In this document: positions 1-8,915 of the stretch, in pieces
Layout of the letters: each line of letters begins with the position of its first letter
Numbering within the stretch: the stretch's first letter is position 1
Source: an uncultured Aquiluna sp.
Lineage (GTDB): Bacteria; Actinomycetota; Actinomycetes; Actinomycetales; Microbacteriaceae
NCBI GenBank assembly: GCA_913057795.1
Contig: CAJXOD010000013.1
Location: 1 to 34,713, forward strand
DNA: 34,713 nucleotides
Direction: 5' to 3'
Notes under the pieces: model-generated
Told to the model about the DNA's origin: nothing
Database searches by the model: none
What the model saw: the letters and a program-made list of their open reading frames with translations, nothing else
Program-made: the position numbers and the translations under genes

Positions 1-27
1 CGTCATATGCAAGGTCTACCCGAAAGC

Positions 28-62
28 GAACAAGCCCGCCAGAATCACTAGCGGGCTTGTTC
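28..62 (-). terminator. Terminator of the S10-spc-alpha cluster
   Basis: A perfect 12-bp inverted repeat (arms 28-39 and 51-62, 11-nt loop) lies 22 bases beyond the rplQ stop codon. The stem is GC-rich at its loop end, and a loose T-rich stretch follows on the minus strand. It is the first clear intrinsic terminator seen downstream of rpsJ, so it probably ends the whole ribosomal-protein transcript. Confidence 0.8.
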
Positions 63-83
63 ATGTCAATCTTCTTCGTGGCT

Positions 84-680
84 CTAAGCCTTTGGCTCTT
101 CAGCCTCTTCGGCTGGAGCTTCGGTACCCTCTGCTGCCGCAGCGGCAGGGGTTTCTTCGGCTGGAACTTCGGTCACTTCGGCCACGGCTGCTTCGGCTAC
201 TGGGGCCTCGGCTACTTGCTCAACAACTTCTTCAACAACCTCTTCGGTAACTGGCTCAGCTACTGCATTGGTTGCTACGTTGTTGACTGGCTTTGACTTG
301 GAAGTCTTTGGCTTGGGCTGTACCTGCTCCAACACAAGCTCGATGACCGCCATAGGGGCGTTGTCGCCCTTACGGAAGCCAAGCTTGGTGATGCGGGTGT
401 AACCGCCCTCACGGTCAGCAACTAGAGGCGCGATCTCGGTGAAGAGCTCGTGGACAATGTTCTTGTCCGTGATCTGTCGCATGACTCGCCTTCTAGCCGC
501 CAGGTCTCCGCGCTTTGCGAACGAAACCAAACGCTCGGCAACCGGACGCAGGCGCTTGGCCTTGGTCTCAGTTGTAACGATTCGCTTGTGCATGAACAGT
601 GAGGTGGCCATGTTACGAAGCATCAATCGCTCGTGGGCAGGTCCGCCTCCTAGGCGTGGTCCCTTAGTTGGTGTAGGCAT
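84..680 (-). CDS. rplQ: 50S ribosomal protein L17 with acidic C-terminal tail
   Basis: Residues 1-118 are a standard L17, opening [13 protein letters not shown] with the conserved [13 protein letters not shown] stretch. L17 sits near the exit-tunnel side of the large subunit. Residues 119-198 are an 80-residue extension, first Lys/Pro/Ser-rich, then dominated by Val, Ala and Glu and strongly acidic, which makes the protein much longer than the usual 115-130 residues. The ATG is preceded by AAGGAG six bases upstream. It is the last gene of the cluster, 25 bases after rpoA, as in most bacteria. The core call is certain; the tail function is unknown. Confidence 0.97.
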   Translation of the reverse strand: MPTPTKGPRLGGGPAHERLMLRNMATSLFMHKRIVTTETKAKRLRPVAERLVSFAKRGDLAARRRVMRQITDKNIVHELFTEIAPLVADREGGYTRITKLGFRKGDNAPMAVIELVLEQVQPKPKTSKSKPVNNVATNAVAEPVTEEVVEEVVEQVAEAPVAEAAVAEVTEVPAEETPAAAAAEGTEAPAEEAEEPKA

Positions 681-705
681 TTGTTTCTCCTTGTATTTCT
701 AAAGG

Positions 706-1695
706 TTAGATCTGGTCTTCGTCGAAGCCGCCACCGAAGTAAGCGGAATCAAAACCCGGGACGGCGTCCTTGAACTTCAGCCCAAGCTCAGTGAGCTTAT
801 CGCGTACTTCATCAACGGACTTGGAGCCGAAGTTGCGAATGTTCATCAACTGGTCTTCGCTCAAAGCAATTAGCTCTAGAACGGTGTTGATTCCCTCGCG
901 CTTAAGGCAGTTGTAAGAACGAACGGTTAGGTCCAGGTCTTCAATTGGAGTGCTTAGTTCATTGGAAGCGGCTATTTCTACCGGTGCTGGGCCAATTTCA
1001 ATTCCTTCGGCCTCATCGTTTAGTTCCTTGGCTAGGCCAAACAACTCAACCAATGTCGAACCGGCGGAAGCAACTGCATCGCGCGGCTCAACCGACTGCT
1101 TGGTCTCCACGTCAACAATTAGCTTGTCAAAGTTAGTGAACTCACCGGCACGAGTAGCCTCGACGCGGTAAGACACCTTTAGCACTGGGCTGTAGATGGA
1201 GTCAACTGGGATTACTCCGGCTTCGGCATCTGGATTGCGGTTTTGAGATGCCTGAACATAGCCGCGACCGCGCTCAATGATGAACTCGATCTCTAGCTTG
1301 CCCTTGGCGTTCAAAGTCGCAAGTACTAGCTCTGGGTTGTGAACTTCGACACCGGCAGGGACCTGAATGTCCGCGGCGGTTACTGGGCCTGCAGCACTCT
1401 TGGTCAAGTGAGCAACTACCGGAGCGTCGTGCTCTGAGGAAACCACTAGGTTCTTGATGTTAAGAATTACCTCAACAACGTCCTCCTTGACACCCGCGAT
1501 TGTTGAAAACTCGTGGCTGACACCTTGGATGCGAATGTTTGTTACAGCTGCACCTGGAATCGAGCTAAGCAAGGTGCGTCGCATCGAGTTACCGAGGGTG
1601 TAGCCGAAACCTGGCTCTAGCGGATCCAAAATGAATCGTGAACGGTTTGGACCTAGAACTTCTTCGTGCAATGTGGGGCGCTGTGCAATTAGCAC
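706..1695 (-). CDS. rpoA: DNA-directed RNA polymerase subunit alpha
   Basis: Alpha dimerises to nucleate polymerase assembly, and its C-terminal domain binds UP elements and activators. The 329 residues match the family length. The N-terminal domain (about 1-230) contains the conserved [18 protein letters not shown] segment. The C-terminal domain (about 250-315) contains [16 protein letters not shown] and [15 protein letters not shown], the helix-hairpin-helix DNA-binding face. The start is GTG with AAAGGA seven bases upstream. The gene follows rpsK directly, without the rpsD that sits between them in many bacteria. A 7-bp hairpin lies just upstream of its ribosome-binding site. Confidence 0.99.
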   Translation of the reverse strand: MLIAQRPTLHEEVLGPNRSRFILDPLEPGFGYTLGNSMRRTLLSSIPGAAVTNIRIQGVSHEFSTIAGVKEDVVEVILNIKNLVVSSEHDAPVVAHLTKSAAGPVTAADIQVPAGVEVHNPELVLATLNAKGKLEIEFIIERGRGYVQASQNRNPDAEAGVIPVDSIYSPVLKVSYRVEATRAGEFTNFDKLIVDVETKQSVEPRDAVASAGSTLVELFGLAKELNDEAEGIEIGPAPVEIAASNELSTPIEDLDLTVRSYNCLKREGINTVLELIALSEDQLMNIRNFGSKSVDEVRDKLTELGLKFKDAVPGFDSAYFGGGFDEDQI

Positions 1696-1713
1696 TATTG
1701 GTTCCTTTCATCT

Positions 1714-1735
1714 GAACATCCACTATTTGATGTTC
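1714..1735 (-). promoter_or_regulatory. Stem-loop in the rpoA leader
   Basis: A perfect 7-bp inverted repeat (GAACATC / GATGTTC) with an 8-nt loop lies in the 95-nt rpsK-rpoA gap, a few bases upstream of the rpoA ribosome-binding site. No T-run follows, so it is not an obvious terminator. It could modulate rpoA translation or protect a processed mRNA end; this is inference. Confidence 0.45.
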
Positions 1736-1790
1736 GTCATGGAAACACTCAGGCGGGCACCTGTGTGCGTGAGGCGTTAGATTTTTTTAG

Positions 1791-2195
1791 TTATACGCGG
1801 CGACGCTTTGGCGGGCGGCAACCGTTGTGAGCCTGTGGGGTCACATCACTAATTGAGCCAACCTCCAAGCCGGCGGCCTGCAGCGAACGAATTGCTGTCT
1901 CTCGTCCAGAGCCGGGGCCCTTCACGAAAACATCAACCTTGCGGATGCCGTGTTCTTGCGCCTTGCGGGCGGCCGATTCAGCTGCCATTTGGGCTGCAAA
2001 AGGGGTTGACTTACGTGAACCCTTGAAGCCAACATCTCCAGAAGACGACCAAGAGATAACTGCTCCGGTTAGGTCGGTGATGGTGATGATGGTGTTGTTG
2101 AAGGTCGAGCGGATGTGCGCCTGACCTACTGGAATATTTTTCTTGTCCTTGCGACGAGGCTTACGTGCTGCCGCGGATGCTTTAGGGGCTGCCAT
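1791..2195 (-). CDS. rpsK: 30S ribosomal protein S11
   Basis: S11 forms part of the small-subunit platform near the mRNA exit. The 134 residues include the diagnostic [15 protein letters not shown] and [20 protein letters not shown] stretches and the basic C-terminus CRPPKRRRV. The N-terminus (about 20 residues) is Ala/Lys-rich, as in other actinobacteria. ATG is preceded by AGGAG eight bases upstream. It lies 30 bases after rpsM and before rpoA. Confidence 0.99.
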   Translation of the reverse strand: MAAPKASAAARKPRRKDKKNIPVGQAHIRSTFNNTIITITDLTGAVISWSSSGDVGFKGSRKSTPFAAQMAAESAARKAQEHGIRKVDVFVKGPGSGRETAIRSLQAAGLEVGSISDVTPQAHNGCRPPKRRRV

Positions 2196-2225
2196 GTGAT
2201 TTTCTCCTAGATCCTTGAGCCGCGA

Positions 2226-2603
2226 CTAGCGGGCTGCCTTCTTCTTGCCTGCTACGGTGCGCTTTGGACCCTTGCGTGTTCTTGCGTTGGTCTTGGTGCG
2301 CTGTCCGCGGACCGGAAGGCCCTTACGGTGACGAATTCCTTCGTATGAGCCGATCTCAACCTTGCGGCGAATGTCTGCTGCAACTTCACGGCGAAGGTCA
2401 CCCTCAACCTTGAAGTTCTGATCAATGTTGTCGCGAAGTGCGATCAACTGATCATCGGTCAAGTCTTTAACTCTTATGTCTTCTGAGATGTTGGTGGCCG
2501 TCAGAATCTCGCGTGAACGAGTTGGGCCAATGCCATAGATGTAGGTAAGGGAAATCAACACTCGCTTATCGCGAGGGATGTCCACTCCGGAGATACGTGC
2601 CAT
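2226..2603 (-). CDS. rpsM: 30S ribosomal protein S13
   Basis: S13 sits in the small-subunit head and contacts the P-site tRNA and the large subunit. The 125 residues begin [14 protein letters not shown], carry the [13 protein letters not shown] helix-hairpin-helix, and end with the basic extension [21 protein letters not shown]. The ATG has only a weak AAAG-type ribosome-binding site. Upstream lies a long hairpin (2623-2674), in the position where the E. coli alpha-operon leader is bound by S4. Confidence 0.99.
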   Translation of the reverse strand: MARISGVDIPRDKRVLISLTYIYGIGPTRSREILTATNISEDIRVKDLTDDQLIALRDNIDQNFKVEGDLRREVAADIRRKVEIGSYEGIRHRKGLPVRGQRTKTNARTRKGPKRTVAGKKKAAR

Positions 2604-2622
2604 TATTTGTCTTTCGTTTTTT

Positions 2623-2674
2623 TGAAGGTCTGGGACAGCTCCATCTCAACTTGGCAAGTTGAGCCCCGGCCTTC
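2623..2674 (-). promoter_or_regulatory. Long hairpin upstream of rpsM (alpha-operon leader position)
   Basis: The rpmJ-rpsM gap (133 nt) contains an inner near-perfect palindrome (2645-2663, CTCAACTTG-G-CAAGTTGAG) enclosed by outer arms 2623-2633 and 2664-2674. The outer arms can form about nine of eleven pairs, including GAAGG/CCTTC. On the transcript this is one roughly 52-nt stem with an internal bulge, 19 nt before the rpsM start. There is no terminator-like T-run directly after it. It is likely an RNA regulatory or processing element. Confidence 0.6.
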
Positions 2675-2736
2675 AAACCGAGGGTTAGCTTTCGCTTGGT
2701 GCTGGCTTTTACTATTTAGTTTTTAGCTGGGGCTTG

Positions 2737-2850
2737 TTAGCCCTGGCGCTGCTTGTGACGAGGGTTCTCGCAAATAACCATCACGTTTCCGTGACGACGA
2801 ATGACCTTGCACTTATCGCAGATCTTCTTGACGCTTGGATTAACCTTCAT
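2737..2850 (-). CDS. rpmJ: 50S ribosomal protein L36, zinc-ribbon form
   Basis: This 37-residue protein opens [19 protein letters not shown] and ends [10 protein letters not shown]. Cys11, Cys14, Cys27 and His32 form the C-x2-C-x12-C-x4-H zinc site of the C+ form, so this copy needs zinc, unlike the Cys-free paralogues used in zinc starvation. L36 is a small late-assembling large-subunit protein. It sits between infA (11 bases upstream) and rpsM, its usual place. The ribosome-binding site is weak and purine-rich (AGAAAG). Confidence 0.97.
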   Translation of the reverse strand: MKVNPSVKKICDKCKVIRRHGNVMVICENPRHKQRQG

Positions 2851-2861
2851 GCTTTTTCTTT

Positions 2862-3083
2862 CTACTTGTAGCGGTAAATTATGCGGCCGCGAGTCAGATC
2901 GTATGTCGACAGCTCAACTATCACGCGGTCTCCGGGGAGAATGCGGATATAGTGCTGACGCATCTTTCCCGAGATGTGGGCTAAAACTAGGTGGGCGTTG
3001 GTTAGCTCCACCCGGAACATTGCGTTGGGTAGGGCTTCAACGACCGATCCCTCGATCTCGATAACGCCATCTTTGTTGGCCAT
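2862..3083 (-). CDS. infA: Translation initiation factor IF-1
   Basis: IF-1 occupies the A site of the 30S subunit during initiation. The 73 residues are a single OB fold of normal length: [20 protein letters not shown], then [20 protein letters not shown] and [21 protein letters not shown]. No strong ribosome-binding site precedes the ATG. The 125-nt gap after map could hold a secondary promoter, but I see no convincing one. The map-infA-rpmJ-rpsM order is the standard actinobacterial arrangement. Confidence 0.98.
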   Translation of the reverse strand: MANKDGVIEIEGSVVEALPNAMFRVELTNAHLVLAHISGKMRQHYIRILPGDRVIVELSTYDLTRGRIIYRYK

Positions 3084-3208
3084 GCACTCACTTAATCACT
3101 ACTGGTTTAGCGTTACGAACGCGCAAAAACTATCCACAAATCGCAAAGGTTTTCACGCAGAAACGCCAAGTCGTAATTCTAAGGGGTTTTCGCCACGAAA
3201 GCTAGTGG

Positions 3209-4033
3209 CTAATCCAGAGAGACGGGGGCAATCCCAAAGGGCTTTAGACCTTCGGCACCACCATCGACTGCTGTCAGAACCCAAATACCACCGTCATGAA
3301 CCGCAACGGAGTGCTCCCAGTGAGCCCCGTCCGAATTATCGGTTGTGGCTACACCCCAGTCATCATCGAGAACAAAGGTGTTTTGGTCACCGGAAGTAAT
3401 CATCGGTTCGATCGCGACGCAAAGCCCAGACTGCACCTTCGGTCCAGCATCACGGACTCGATAATTGAATACAGCCGGATCTTCATGCATCGATCGCCCG
3501 ATACCGTGGCCGACGTACTGCTCTAAAATCCCGTAGGACCCCTCGCCAAGGACGTAATCCTGAACCGCGACTCCGACTTCATTTAGCTTCTTTGCAGTGG
3601 CCAGGGCAGCTATCCCAGCCCAGAGAGAACCCTCACACACATCCGAGAGTTGCTGGCGCCTTAGAGCCCGCTCACCGGTTGCACCCGGCACCACCATCGA
3701 AAAGGCACTGTCGCCATTCCAGCCGTCAATTTCGGCCCCGCAGTCAATTGAAACCAAATCACCGGCTTCCAAAACAAGATTGGACGGTATTCCGTGGACC
3801 ACGGTCGAATTTACAGACGCGCATACGGTGTGCGAATACCCAGGCACCAGCTGAAAGTTTGGAACTCCCCCGCCGGCGCGAATAGTTTTTTCCGCTATTT
3901 CATCAAGTTCAAGGGTCGTCACGCCTGGCCTAATGGCGGCCTTGACGCTCGCAAGGGCCTTGGCAGTGAGCAGGCCTGCCGCTCGCATTTTTAGAATCTG
4001 GTCCGGCGTTTTTAGCTCGTAACTTTTACGCAT
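3209..4033 (-). CDS. map: Methionine aminopeptidase, type I
   Basis: This enzyme removes the initiator methionine from new proteins using a dinuclear metal site. Counting from the ATG at 4033 (274 residues), Asp97 (VSIDCGAEIDG) and Asp108 (WNGDSAF) are two metal ligands. The HGIGRSMHEDP, IEPMI and HWEHSVAV stretches supply the His and Glu ligands. No N-terminal zinc/SH3 extension is present. An in-frame GTG two codons upstream (4039) is an alternative start, but neither has a good ribosome-binding site. It overlaps the 3' end of adk, which implies translational coupling. Confidence 0.96.
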   Translation of the reverse strand: MRKSYELKTPDQILKMRAAGLLTAKALASVKAAIRPGVTTLELDEIAEKTIRAGGGVPNFQLVPGYSHTVCASVNSTVVHGIPSNLVLEAGDLVSIDCGAEIDGWNGDSAFSMVVPGATGERALRRQQLSDVCEGSLWAGIAALATAKKLNEVGVAVQDYVLGEGSYGILEQYVGHGIGRSMHEDPAVFNYRVRDAGPKVQSGLCVAIEPMITSGDQNTFVLDDDWGVATTDNSDGAHWEHSVAVHDGGIWVLTAVDGGAEGLKPFGIAPVSLD

Positions 4034-4613
4034 CTTCACTTAGGCCGCGGGCATTCAAGACCTCGGAAATTCGAGCAGTGACGACATTGACCTCGCCAAG
4101 CCCATCCACCTTTGCAACTAGCGAACGCGATGCGTAGACATCAATCAGGGGTGCAGTTTGCTGCTCGTAAATTGTCTGGCGTTTACGAATAACCTCAGGG
4201 GTATCATCGGTGCGACCCTGCTGTTCAGCTCTGTTCGCAAGCCTGGAAACCAGTTCTTCCCTGTCGGCCGTTAGCTGAACGACTACATCCAGTTTCGTAC
4301 CGCTCTGGGCCAAAAACTCGTCTAGTTTTTCAACCTGATCGAGGGTTCTTGGATAACCGTCTAGCAAAAAGCCATTTAGAACATCCGACTGGGACAATCG
4401 ATCTTTCACCAACGCGTTGGTCAGAGAGTCAGGCACGTATTCGCCACGATCCATGTAACCCTTAGCCTCAACGCCAAGAGGAGTCTCATCCGCGACGTTT
4501 TTACGAAAAATGTCACCCGTTGAGATTGCAGGTATCGAGTAACGAGTTGCAAGGAGCGCCGCCTGAGTCCCCTTGCCGGCACCCGGGGGGCCGATCAAAA
4601 GGATGCCGATCAC
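4026..4613 (-). CDS. adk: Adenylate kinase, short-LID form
   Basis: The enzyme catalyses ATP + AMP to 2 ADP in the cytoplasm. Residues 8-16 are the P-loop GPPGAGKGT. STGDIFRKN is the AMP-binding segment and FLLDGYPRTLDQ the conserved core. The LID is reduced to a short loop around AEQQGRTDDTPEV, giving 195 residues rather than the 210-220 of long-LID enzymes, and no zinc-binding cysteines are present. The start is GTG, sharing a four-base GTGA overlap with the secY stop, so translation is probably coupled. Confidence 0.97.
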   Translation of the reverse strand: MIGILLIGPPGAGKGTQAALLATRYSIPAISTGDIFRKNVADETPLGVEAKGYMDRGEYVPDSLTNALVKDRLSQSDVLNGFLLDGYPRTLDQVEKLDEFLAQSGTKLDVVVQLTADREELVSRLANRAEQQGRTDDTPEVIRKRQTIYEQQTAPLIDVYASRSLVAKVDGLGEVNVVTARISEVLNARGLSEDA

Positions 4614-5926
4614 TTGAGGAGGCCCTCGTAGTTTCGTTGCTGCATCTGAGCACTGATTTGCTTCACAGTGTCCAGACCAACACCAACGATGATCAAGATC
4701 GATGTTCCTCCGAATGGGAAGTTTTGATTGGTTCCAATAGCAGTGAATGCAACCAACGGAATTAGCGCGATCAAACCGAGGTAGATAGCGCCCGGGAAAG
4801 TGATGCGGCTGATCACATACTGCAAGTACTCAGTGGTCGGACGACCAGCCCGAATACCAGGTATGAATCCGCCGTAGCGCTTCATGTTGTCGCTAATTTC
4901 CTCTGGGTTCAAGGTAATAGCAACGTAGAAATAAGTGAACCCGACGATCAGCAAGAAGTACATTGCCATGTACAGCGGGTTGTCTCCGGAGGTTAGGTAA
5001 GTGGAGATAAAACGAACCCAAGGAGAGACCTGACCGGTTGTTGCATCCGGCTGGTTGAACTGAGCCAATAGTGCCGGCAAATAAAGCATTGAAGAGGCGA
5101 AGATAACCGGGATAACTCCAGCGGTGTTTACCTTCACTGGAATATAGGTTGCCTGACCACCGTAGGCCTTGCGGCCAACCATGCGCTTTGCGTACTGAAC
5201 AGGAATCCGTCGTTGCGATTGCTCCACAAGAACAACTAGTCCCACCACGATAAATCCGACCGCCATAACCATGACGAAGATCTCGATGCTTCTGGTCTGC
5301 AGAATCTGAAGCAAGCTGGATGGGAAGGTTGAAGCGATTGAGGTGAAGATCAAAAGCGACATGCCGTTTCCAACGCCGCGCTCGGTGATGAGCTCACCGA
5401 TCCACATAATCAAACCGGTTCCGGCTGTCATTGTCATCACCATCAATGTGATGGAAAGCGGCCCGGTATCAACCAGAATCGGAAGAGTACAATCGGCTCC
5501 GAACAGTGCGCCCTGTCTGGCAACAGTAACCAAAGTGGTTGCCTGGAGTAGTCCAAGAGCGATTGTTAGGTAACGGGTGTACTGCGTAAGTTTTGCCTGG
5601 CCAGAAGGCCCTTCTTTGTGAAGGGTCTCAAAGCGAGGAATTACAACTCGGAGCAACTGGGTAATAATCGAAGCCGTAATGTACGGCATGATTCCCAGGG
5701 CAAAGATGGAAAGCTGCAAGAGCGCTCCACCGGAAAACAGGTTCACTAGTTCATAGAGCCCAGAAGTCGACTGGCTCTGTGCGAGACATTGCTGAACATT
5801 CGAATAATCAACGTTCGGGGCTGGAATGAACGAGCCCAATCGGAAGATTGCAATCATGCCGAGCGTAAACGCCAGCTTGTTACGCAGATCCGGAGTACGG
5901 AATGCGCGAGCTATTGCACTAAACAA
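4610..5926 (-). CDS. secY: Protein translocase subunit SecY
   Basis: SecY is the ten-helix channel of the SecYEG translocon in the cytoplasmic membrane. The 438 residues are of normal length and start FSAIARAFRTPDLRNKLAFTL. Other conserved parts are the plug/TM2 segment FSGGALLQLSIFALGIMPYI, the cytoplasmic loop RRIPVQYAKRMVGRKAYGGQ and FTYFYVAITLNPEEISDNMK before the PGIRAGRPT loop. The start codon is TTG, with an AGGGGAG stretch about 11 bases upstream. It follows rplO and precedes adk, the usual spc-operon order. Confidence 0.98.
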   Translation of the reverse strand: MFSAIARAFRTPDLRNKLAFTLGMIAIFRLGSFIPAPNVDYSNVQQCLAQSQSTSGLYELVNLFSGGALLQLSIFALGIMPYITASIITQLLRVVIPRFETLHKEGPSGQAKLTQYTRYLTIALGLLQATTLVTVARQGALFGADCTLPILVDTGPLSITLMVMTMTAGTGLIMWIGELITERGVGNGMSLLIFTSIASTFPSSLLQILQTRSIEIFVMVMAVGFIVVGLVVLVEQSQRRIPVQYAKRMVGRKAYGGQATYIPVKVNTAGVIPVIFASSMLYLPALLAQFNQPDATTGQVSPWVRFISTYLTSGDNPLYMAMYFLLIVGFTYFYVAITLNPEEISDNMKRYGGFIPGIRAGRPTTEYLQYVISRITFPGAIYLGLIALIPLVAFTAIGTNQNFPFGGTSILIIVGVGLDTVKQISAQMQQRNYEGLLK

Positions 5927-5950
5927 AAGTGAACCTACTCCCCTAGATGA

Positions 5951-6649
5951 TTAGGCGTTGACGCTGCCGCCGGCAGCTTCAATCTTGGTCTTTGCTGACT
6001 CGGAAACCTTGTCAACACTAATTTCTAGCTTAACCGAGAGGTCGCCGTTGCCTAGAACCTTGACTGGCTTGTTCTTACGAACAGCGCCCTTGGCCACTAG
6101 ATCTGGAATTGTCACAGCTCCACCCTTTGGATAAAGCTCAGTTAGCTTCTCGAGGTTTACAACCTGGTATTCCACGCGGAATGGATTCTTGAATCCACGT
6201 AGCTTCGGTGTGCGCATAACTAGGTTCACGCCACCACCTTCAAAGCCCAGACGAGTAGTTGTGCGAGCACCGGTACCCTTGGTACCTCTACCTGCAGTCT
6301 TACCCTTTGAACCCTCACCAAGACCCTTACGAGTCTTGTCCTTCTTGGCACCCTTTGCAGGGCGAAGGTGGTGAAGACGCAAGATCTGAGACTTCTCAAT
6401 CTTTTCAGCTGGCTTCTTCTTTGACTTGGCTACCGCTGGCTTTGCAGCAGCGACAACCGGAGCCTTTTCAACAGCTGGCTTTGCAGCAGCATCTGCCTTC
6501 GGTGCGGCAGCCTTAGTTGCTGGCTTTGCAGCAGCCTTTGGCGCGGCAGCTTTCGGTGCGGCAGCCTTAGTTGCTGGCTTTGCAGCAGCCTTGGTAGCTG
6601 GCTTTGCAGCGGCTGGCTTTGCAGCGGCTGGCTTCTTCTCTTCAGCCAT
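5951..6649 (-). CDS. rplO: 50S ribosomal protein L15 with long Ala/Lys/Pro N-terminal tail
   Basis: The L15 core starts near residue 88 ([19 protein letters not shown], then [19 protein letters not shown]) and runs to the C-terminus. Before it lies an 87-residue extension built of repeated AAAKPATKA and AAAPKA units, strongly basic and resembling the tails of actinobacterial HupB or histone H1. The total is 232 residues against about 145-150 normally. The tail DNA is internally repetitive (about 6425-6640). The ATG immediately follows the rpmD stop. L15 is a late large-subunit assembly protein; whether the tail is retained or functional is unknown. Confidence 0.96.
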   Translation of the reverse strand: MAEEKKPAAAKPAAAKPATKAAAKPATKAAAPKAAAPKAAAKPATKAAAPKADAAAKPAVEKAPVVAAAKPAVAKSKKKPAEKIEKSQILRLHHLRPAKGAKKDKTRKGLGEGSKGKTAGRGTKGTGARTTTRLGFEGGGVNLVMRTPKLRGFKNPFRVEYQVVNLEKLTELYPKGGAVTIPDLVAKGAVRKNKPVKVLGNGDLSVKLEISVDKVSESAKTKIEAAGGSVNA

Positions 6650-6835
6650 TTAGTCGATCTCCTCAACTTTAACGAGGTGGGCAACAGTGTTTACGAGGCC
6701 GCGATTGGACTTAGTGTCCTCGCGTACCACGATGTCACCGATGCGCTTCAGTCCCAGGGTGCGAAGTGAATCGCGCTGGTTTTGCTTTCCACCGTTTGAA
6801 CTTTTCAATTGGGTCACTTTGAGACGAGCAGCCAT
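6650..6835 (-). CDS. rpmD: 50S ribosomal protein L30
   Basis: This 61-residue protein has the family stretch [20 protein letters not shown] followed by [36 protein letters not shown]30 is a small peripheral large-subunit protein. Its ATG overlaps the rpsE stop by one base (TAATG), and its stop abuts the rplO start, so the three genes are tightly coupled. Confidence 0.98.
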   Translation of the reverse strand: MAARLKVTQLKSSNGGKQNQRDSLRTLGLKRIGDIVVREDTKSNRGLVNTVAHLVKVEEID

Positions 6836-7557
6836 TAGACACCAGCCTTTTCAGTCTTTTCAGTCTTGTCAGTCTTTGCTGGCAACAGACGTGCTGGAGC
6901 TACCTCGGCAAGAGTCTTGCCACGTCGTGCTGCCACGGCGGCTGGTTCCTCTAGCTGACGCAACGCCTGGACGGTTGCATGCACAATGTTTAGTGTGTTG
7001 GAAGATCCGAGCGACTTCGAAAGTACGTCGTGGACTCCGGCGCACTCCAAAACGGCACGAACTGGACCACCGGCGATAACACCGGTACCTTCAGACGCTG
7101 GACGCAGTAGAACAACACCGGCTGCAGCCTCGCCCTGGACAGGGTGAGGAATTGTTGAGCCAGCACGTGGAACGCGGAAGAAGTTCTTCTTCGCATCCTC
7201 GACGCCCTTGGCAATTGCAGCTGGAACTTCTTTGGCCTTACCGTAACCAACACCAACGGTTCCATCGCCATCTCCGACCACGACAAGTGCGGTGAAGGAG
7301 AAACGACGACCACCCTTGACCACCTTGGAAACACGGTTGATTGTCACAACACGCTCCAAGAACTGGCTCTTAGGCTCTTCGCGCTCACGACGGTCGTTCT
7401 TTGGTCCACGATCACGTGAACCACGACGCTGCTCGCGCTCGTTCGGGTCGACAGTAGTTATTGGTGCCTCAGTGATTACTGCGGCATCGGTAGCTGCTGG
7501 AGTTTCGGTAGTTGCGGTAGCTTCAGCCACTGGCACTTCCTTCTTTTCTTCGCTCAA
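6835..7557 (-). CDS. rpsE: 30S ribosomal protein S5 with N-terminal extension
   Basis: S5 helps set decoding accuracy and forms part of the mRNA entry. The core starts near residue 65 ([20 protein letters not shown]) and contains [18 protein letters not shown] and [27 protein letters not shown]. The first 64 residues are an extension: an acidic Thr/Ala/Glu part, then an Arg-rich charged part. The start is TTG, inside a four-base TTGA overlap with the rplR stop, with GGAAGGA eight bases upstream. The Lys/Thr C-terminus is also low complexity. Confidence 0.97.
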   Translation of the reverse strand: MSEEKKEVPVAEATATTETPAATDAAVITEAPITTVDPNEREQRRGSRDRGPKNDRREREEPKSQFLERVVTINRVSKVVKGGRRFSFTALVVVGDGDGTVGVGYGKAKEVPAAIAKGVEDAKKNFFRVPRAGSTIPHPVQGEAAAGVVLLRPASEGTGVIAGGPVRAVLECAGVHDVLSKSLGSSNTLNIVHATVQALRQLEEPAAVAARRGKTLAEVAPARLLPAKTDKTEKTEKAGV

Positions 7558-7925
7558 AGCACTAGTCCTTCCTCGCGAGCCGCAGCAGCAACAGCTGCGA
7601 CGCGGCCTGCATAGCGGTTACCACCGCGGTCAAAGACCACTTCGGAAACGCCGGCCTTCTTGGCACGCTCAGCAATTAGCTTGCCTACCATTGTGGCCTT
7701 GTCGGTCTTGGTGCCGGCTACTACGCGCATATCCGCTTCCATTGTCGATGCCGAGGCGAGGGTCTGACCCACGCCGTCATCAACCAGCTGGACGAACAGG
7801 TGACGCGCTGAGCGCGTGACAACTAGACGAGGACGCATTGCAGTGCCCTCGATCTTCTTGCGCAGGCGAACGTGACGACGGCCACGAGCGGCTGACTTTG
7901 ACTTGCCTCTAATTCCTAGAGCCAT
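7554..7925 (-). CDS. rplR: 50S ribosomal protein L18
   Basis: L18 binds 5S rRNA with L5. The 123 residues include [35 protein letters not shown] and the C-terminal [21 protein letters not shown] motif. Two bases separate it from rplF, and it overlaps rpsE by four bases. Confidence 0.98.
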   Translation of the reverse strand: MALGIRGKSKSAARGRRHVRLRKKIEGTAMRPRLVVTRSARHLFVQLVDDGVGQTLASASTMEADMRVVAGTKTDKATMVGKLIAERAKKAGVSEVVFDRGGNRYAGRVAAVAAAAREEGLVL

Positions 7926-7927
7926 GA

Positions 7928-8464
7928 TTACTTACCAGCCTTTCCAGCCTTGCGACGGACTCGCTCGCCTTCGTAACGAACTCCCTTGCCCTTATAAGGC
8001 TCAGGCTTACGAAGCTTGCGAATGTTAGCTGCCATCTCTCCGACAGCCTGCTTGTCGATTCCCGACACGATGATCTTGGTGTTTCCTTCGACTACCAACG
8101 TGATGCCCTCCGGAGGAGTTACAAGCACTGGGTGGCTGAAGCCAAGAGACATTTCCACGGTCGTACCCTTGAGCGCCGCACGATAACCAGTTCCAACGAT
8201 CTCGAGTGCTTTGGTGAAGCCCTCAGAAACGCCGTGAACATTGTTAGCAATTAGCGAACGAGTTAGTCCGTGAAGTGACTTTGAAACTGCCTCGTCATCT
8301 GGACGAGCAACAATAACGCTGCCATCTTCTTGTGAAACAGTGATTGGTTTAGAAACGGTGAGCTTTAGCTCGCCCTTTGGGCCCTTGACTGCAACATCCT
8401 GACCGTTGATTTCAACGGTCACGCCTGCTGGCAGTGGAATGGGTAGTTTTCCAATTCTCGACAT
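7928..8464 (-). CDS. rplF: 50S ribosomal protein L6
   Basis: L6 stabilises the base of the L7/L12 stalk near the factor-binding centre. The 178 residues start [21 protein letters not shown] and contain [10 protein letters not shown], the repeat domain [24 protein letters not shown], and the C-terminal [20 protein letters not shown] signature. Length and domain order are normal. It sits between rpsH and rplR. Confidence 0.99.
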   Translation of the reverse strand: MSRIGKLPIPLPAGVTVEINGQDVAVKGPKGELKLTVSKPITVSQEDGSVIVARPDDEAVSKSLHGLTRSLIANNVHGVSEGFTKALEIVGTGYRAALKGTTVEMSLGFSHPVLVTPPEGITLVVEGNTKIIVSGIDKQAVGEMAANIRKLRKPEPYKGKGVRYEGERVRRKAGKAGK

Positions 8465-8470
8465 TATTGC

Positions 8471-8869
8471 TTACCAGACGTAGGCGAGGACTTCCCCACC
8501 CACTCCCTTCTTTGAAGCCTGGCGGTCAGTTAGAAGACCGCTAGAGGTGGACAGGATTGCAACGCCCAAGCCGCCAAGCACCTTGGGTAGCTCGGTGGAC
8601 TTTGCGTAAACGCGAAGACCTGGCTTGGATACACGCTTGATACCAACGATGCTGGTCTCGCGATTTGGGCCGTACTTCATGGTGATGTGCATGGTCTTAC
8701 CGACCTTTGCATCCTCAACCGTGTAAGAAGCAATGTATCCCTCTGACTTCAAGATCTCAGCGATTGTTCCTTTTAGTTTGGAAAAAGGAACGTTCAGTGA
8801 TTCGTGGTGTGCCATGTTCGCATTGCGCAGCCGGGTCAGAAAGTCTGCTACCGGATCTGTCATTGTCAT
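8471..8869 (-). CDS. rpsH: 30S ribosomal protein S8
   Basis: S8 binds the central domain of 16S rRNA and in E. coli represses the spc operon. The 132 residues contain [27 protein letters not shown] and the C-terminal [26 protein letters not shown]. An ATG two codons downstream (8863) is an equally good start. rpsN, which often precedes rpsH, is missing: the 69-nt gap to rplE is too short to hold it. Confidence 0.98.
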   Translation of the reverse strand: MTMTDPVADFLTRLRNANMAHHESLNVPFSKLKGTIAEILKSEGYIASYTVEDAKVGKTMHITMKYGPNRETSIVGIKRVSKPGLRVYAKSTELPKVLGGLGVAILSTSSGLLTDRQASKKGVGGEVLAYVW

Positions 8870-8900
8870 AATGTGTCTGCTTTCTCGAAGCGGTTTCCAA

Positions 8901-8915
8901 GTGCTTTACAAGCAC
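8901..8915 (-). promoter_or_regulatory. Small hairpin in the rplE-rpsH gap
   Basis: A perfect 6-bp inverted repeat (GTGCTT / AAGCAC) with a 3-nt loop lies in the 69-nt gap where rpsN is usually found. The role is unknown; an S8-type autoregulatory site or an mRNA processing site are possibilities by position only. Confidence 0.35.

Noticed and set aside
6426-6684. Plus- and minus-strand frames in the L15 tail region
   Set aside because: Repetitive Ala-rich DNA keeps several frames open; only the frame joined to the L15 core is supported.
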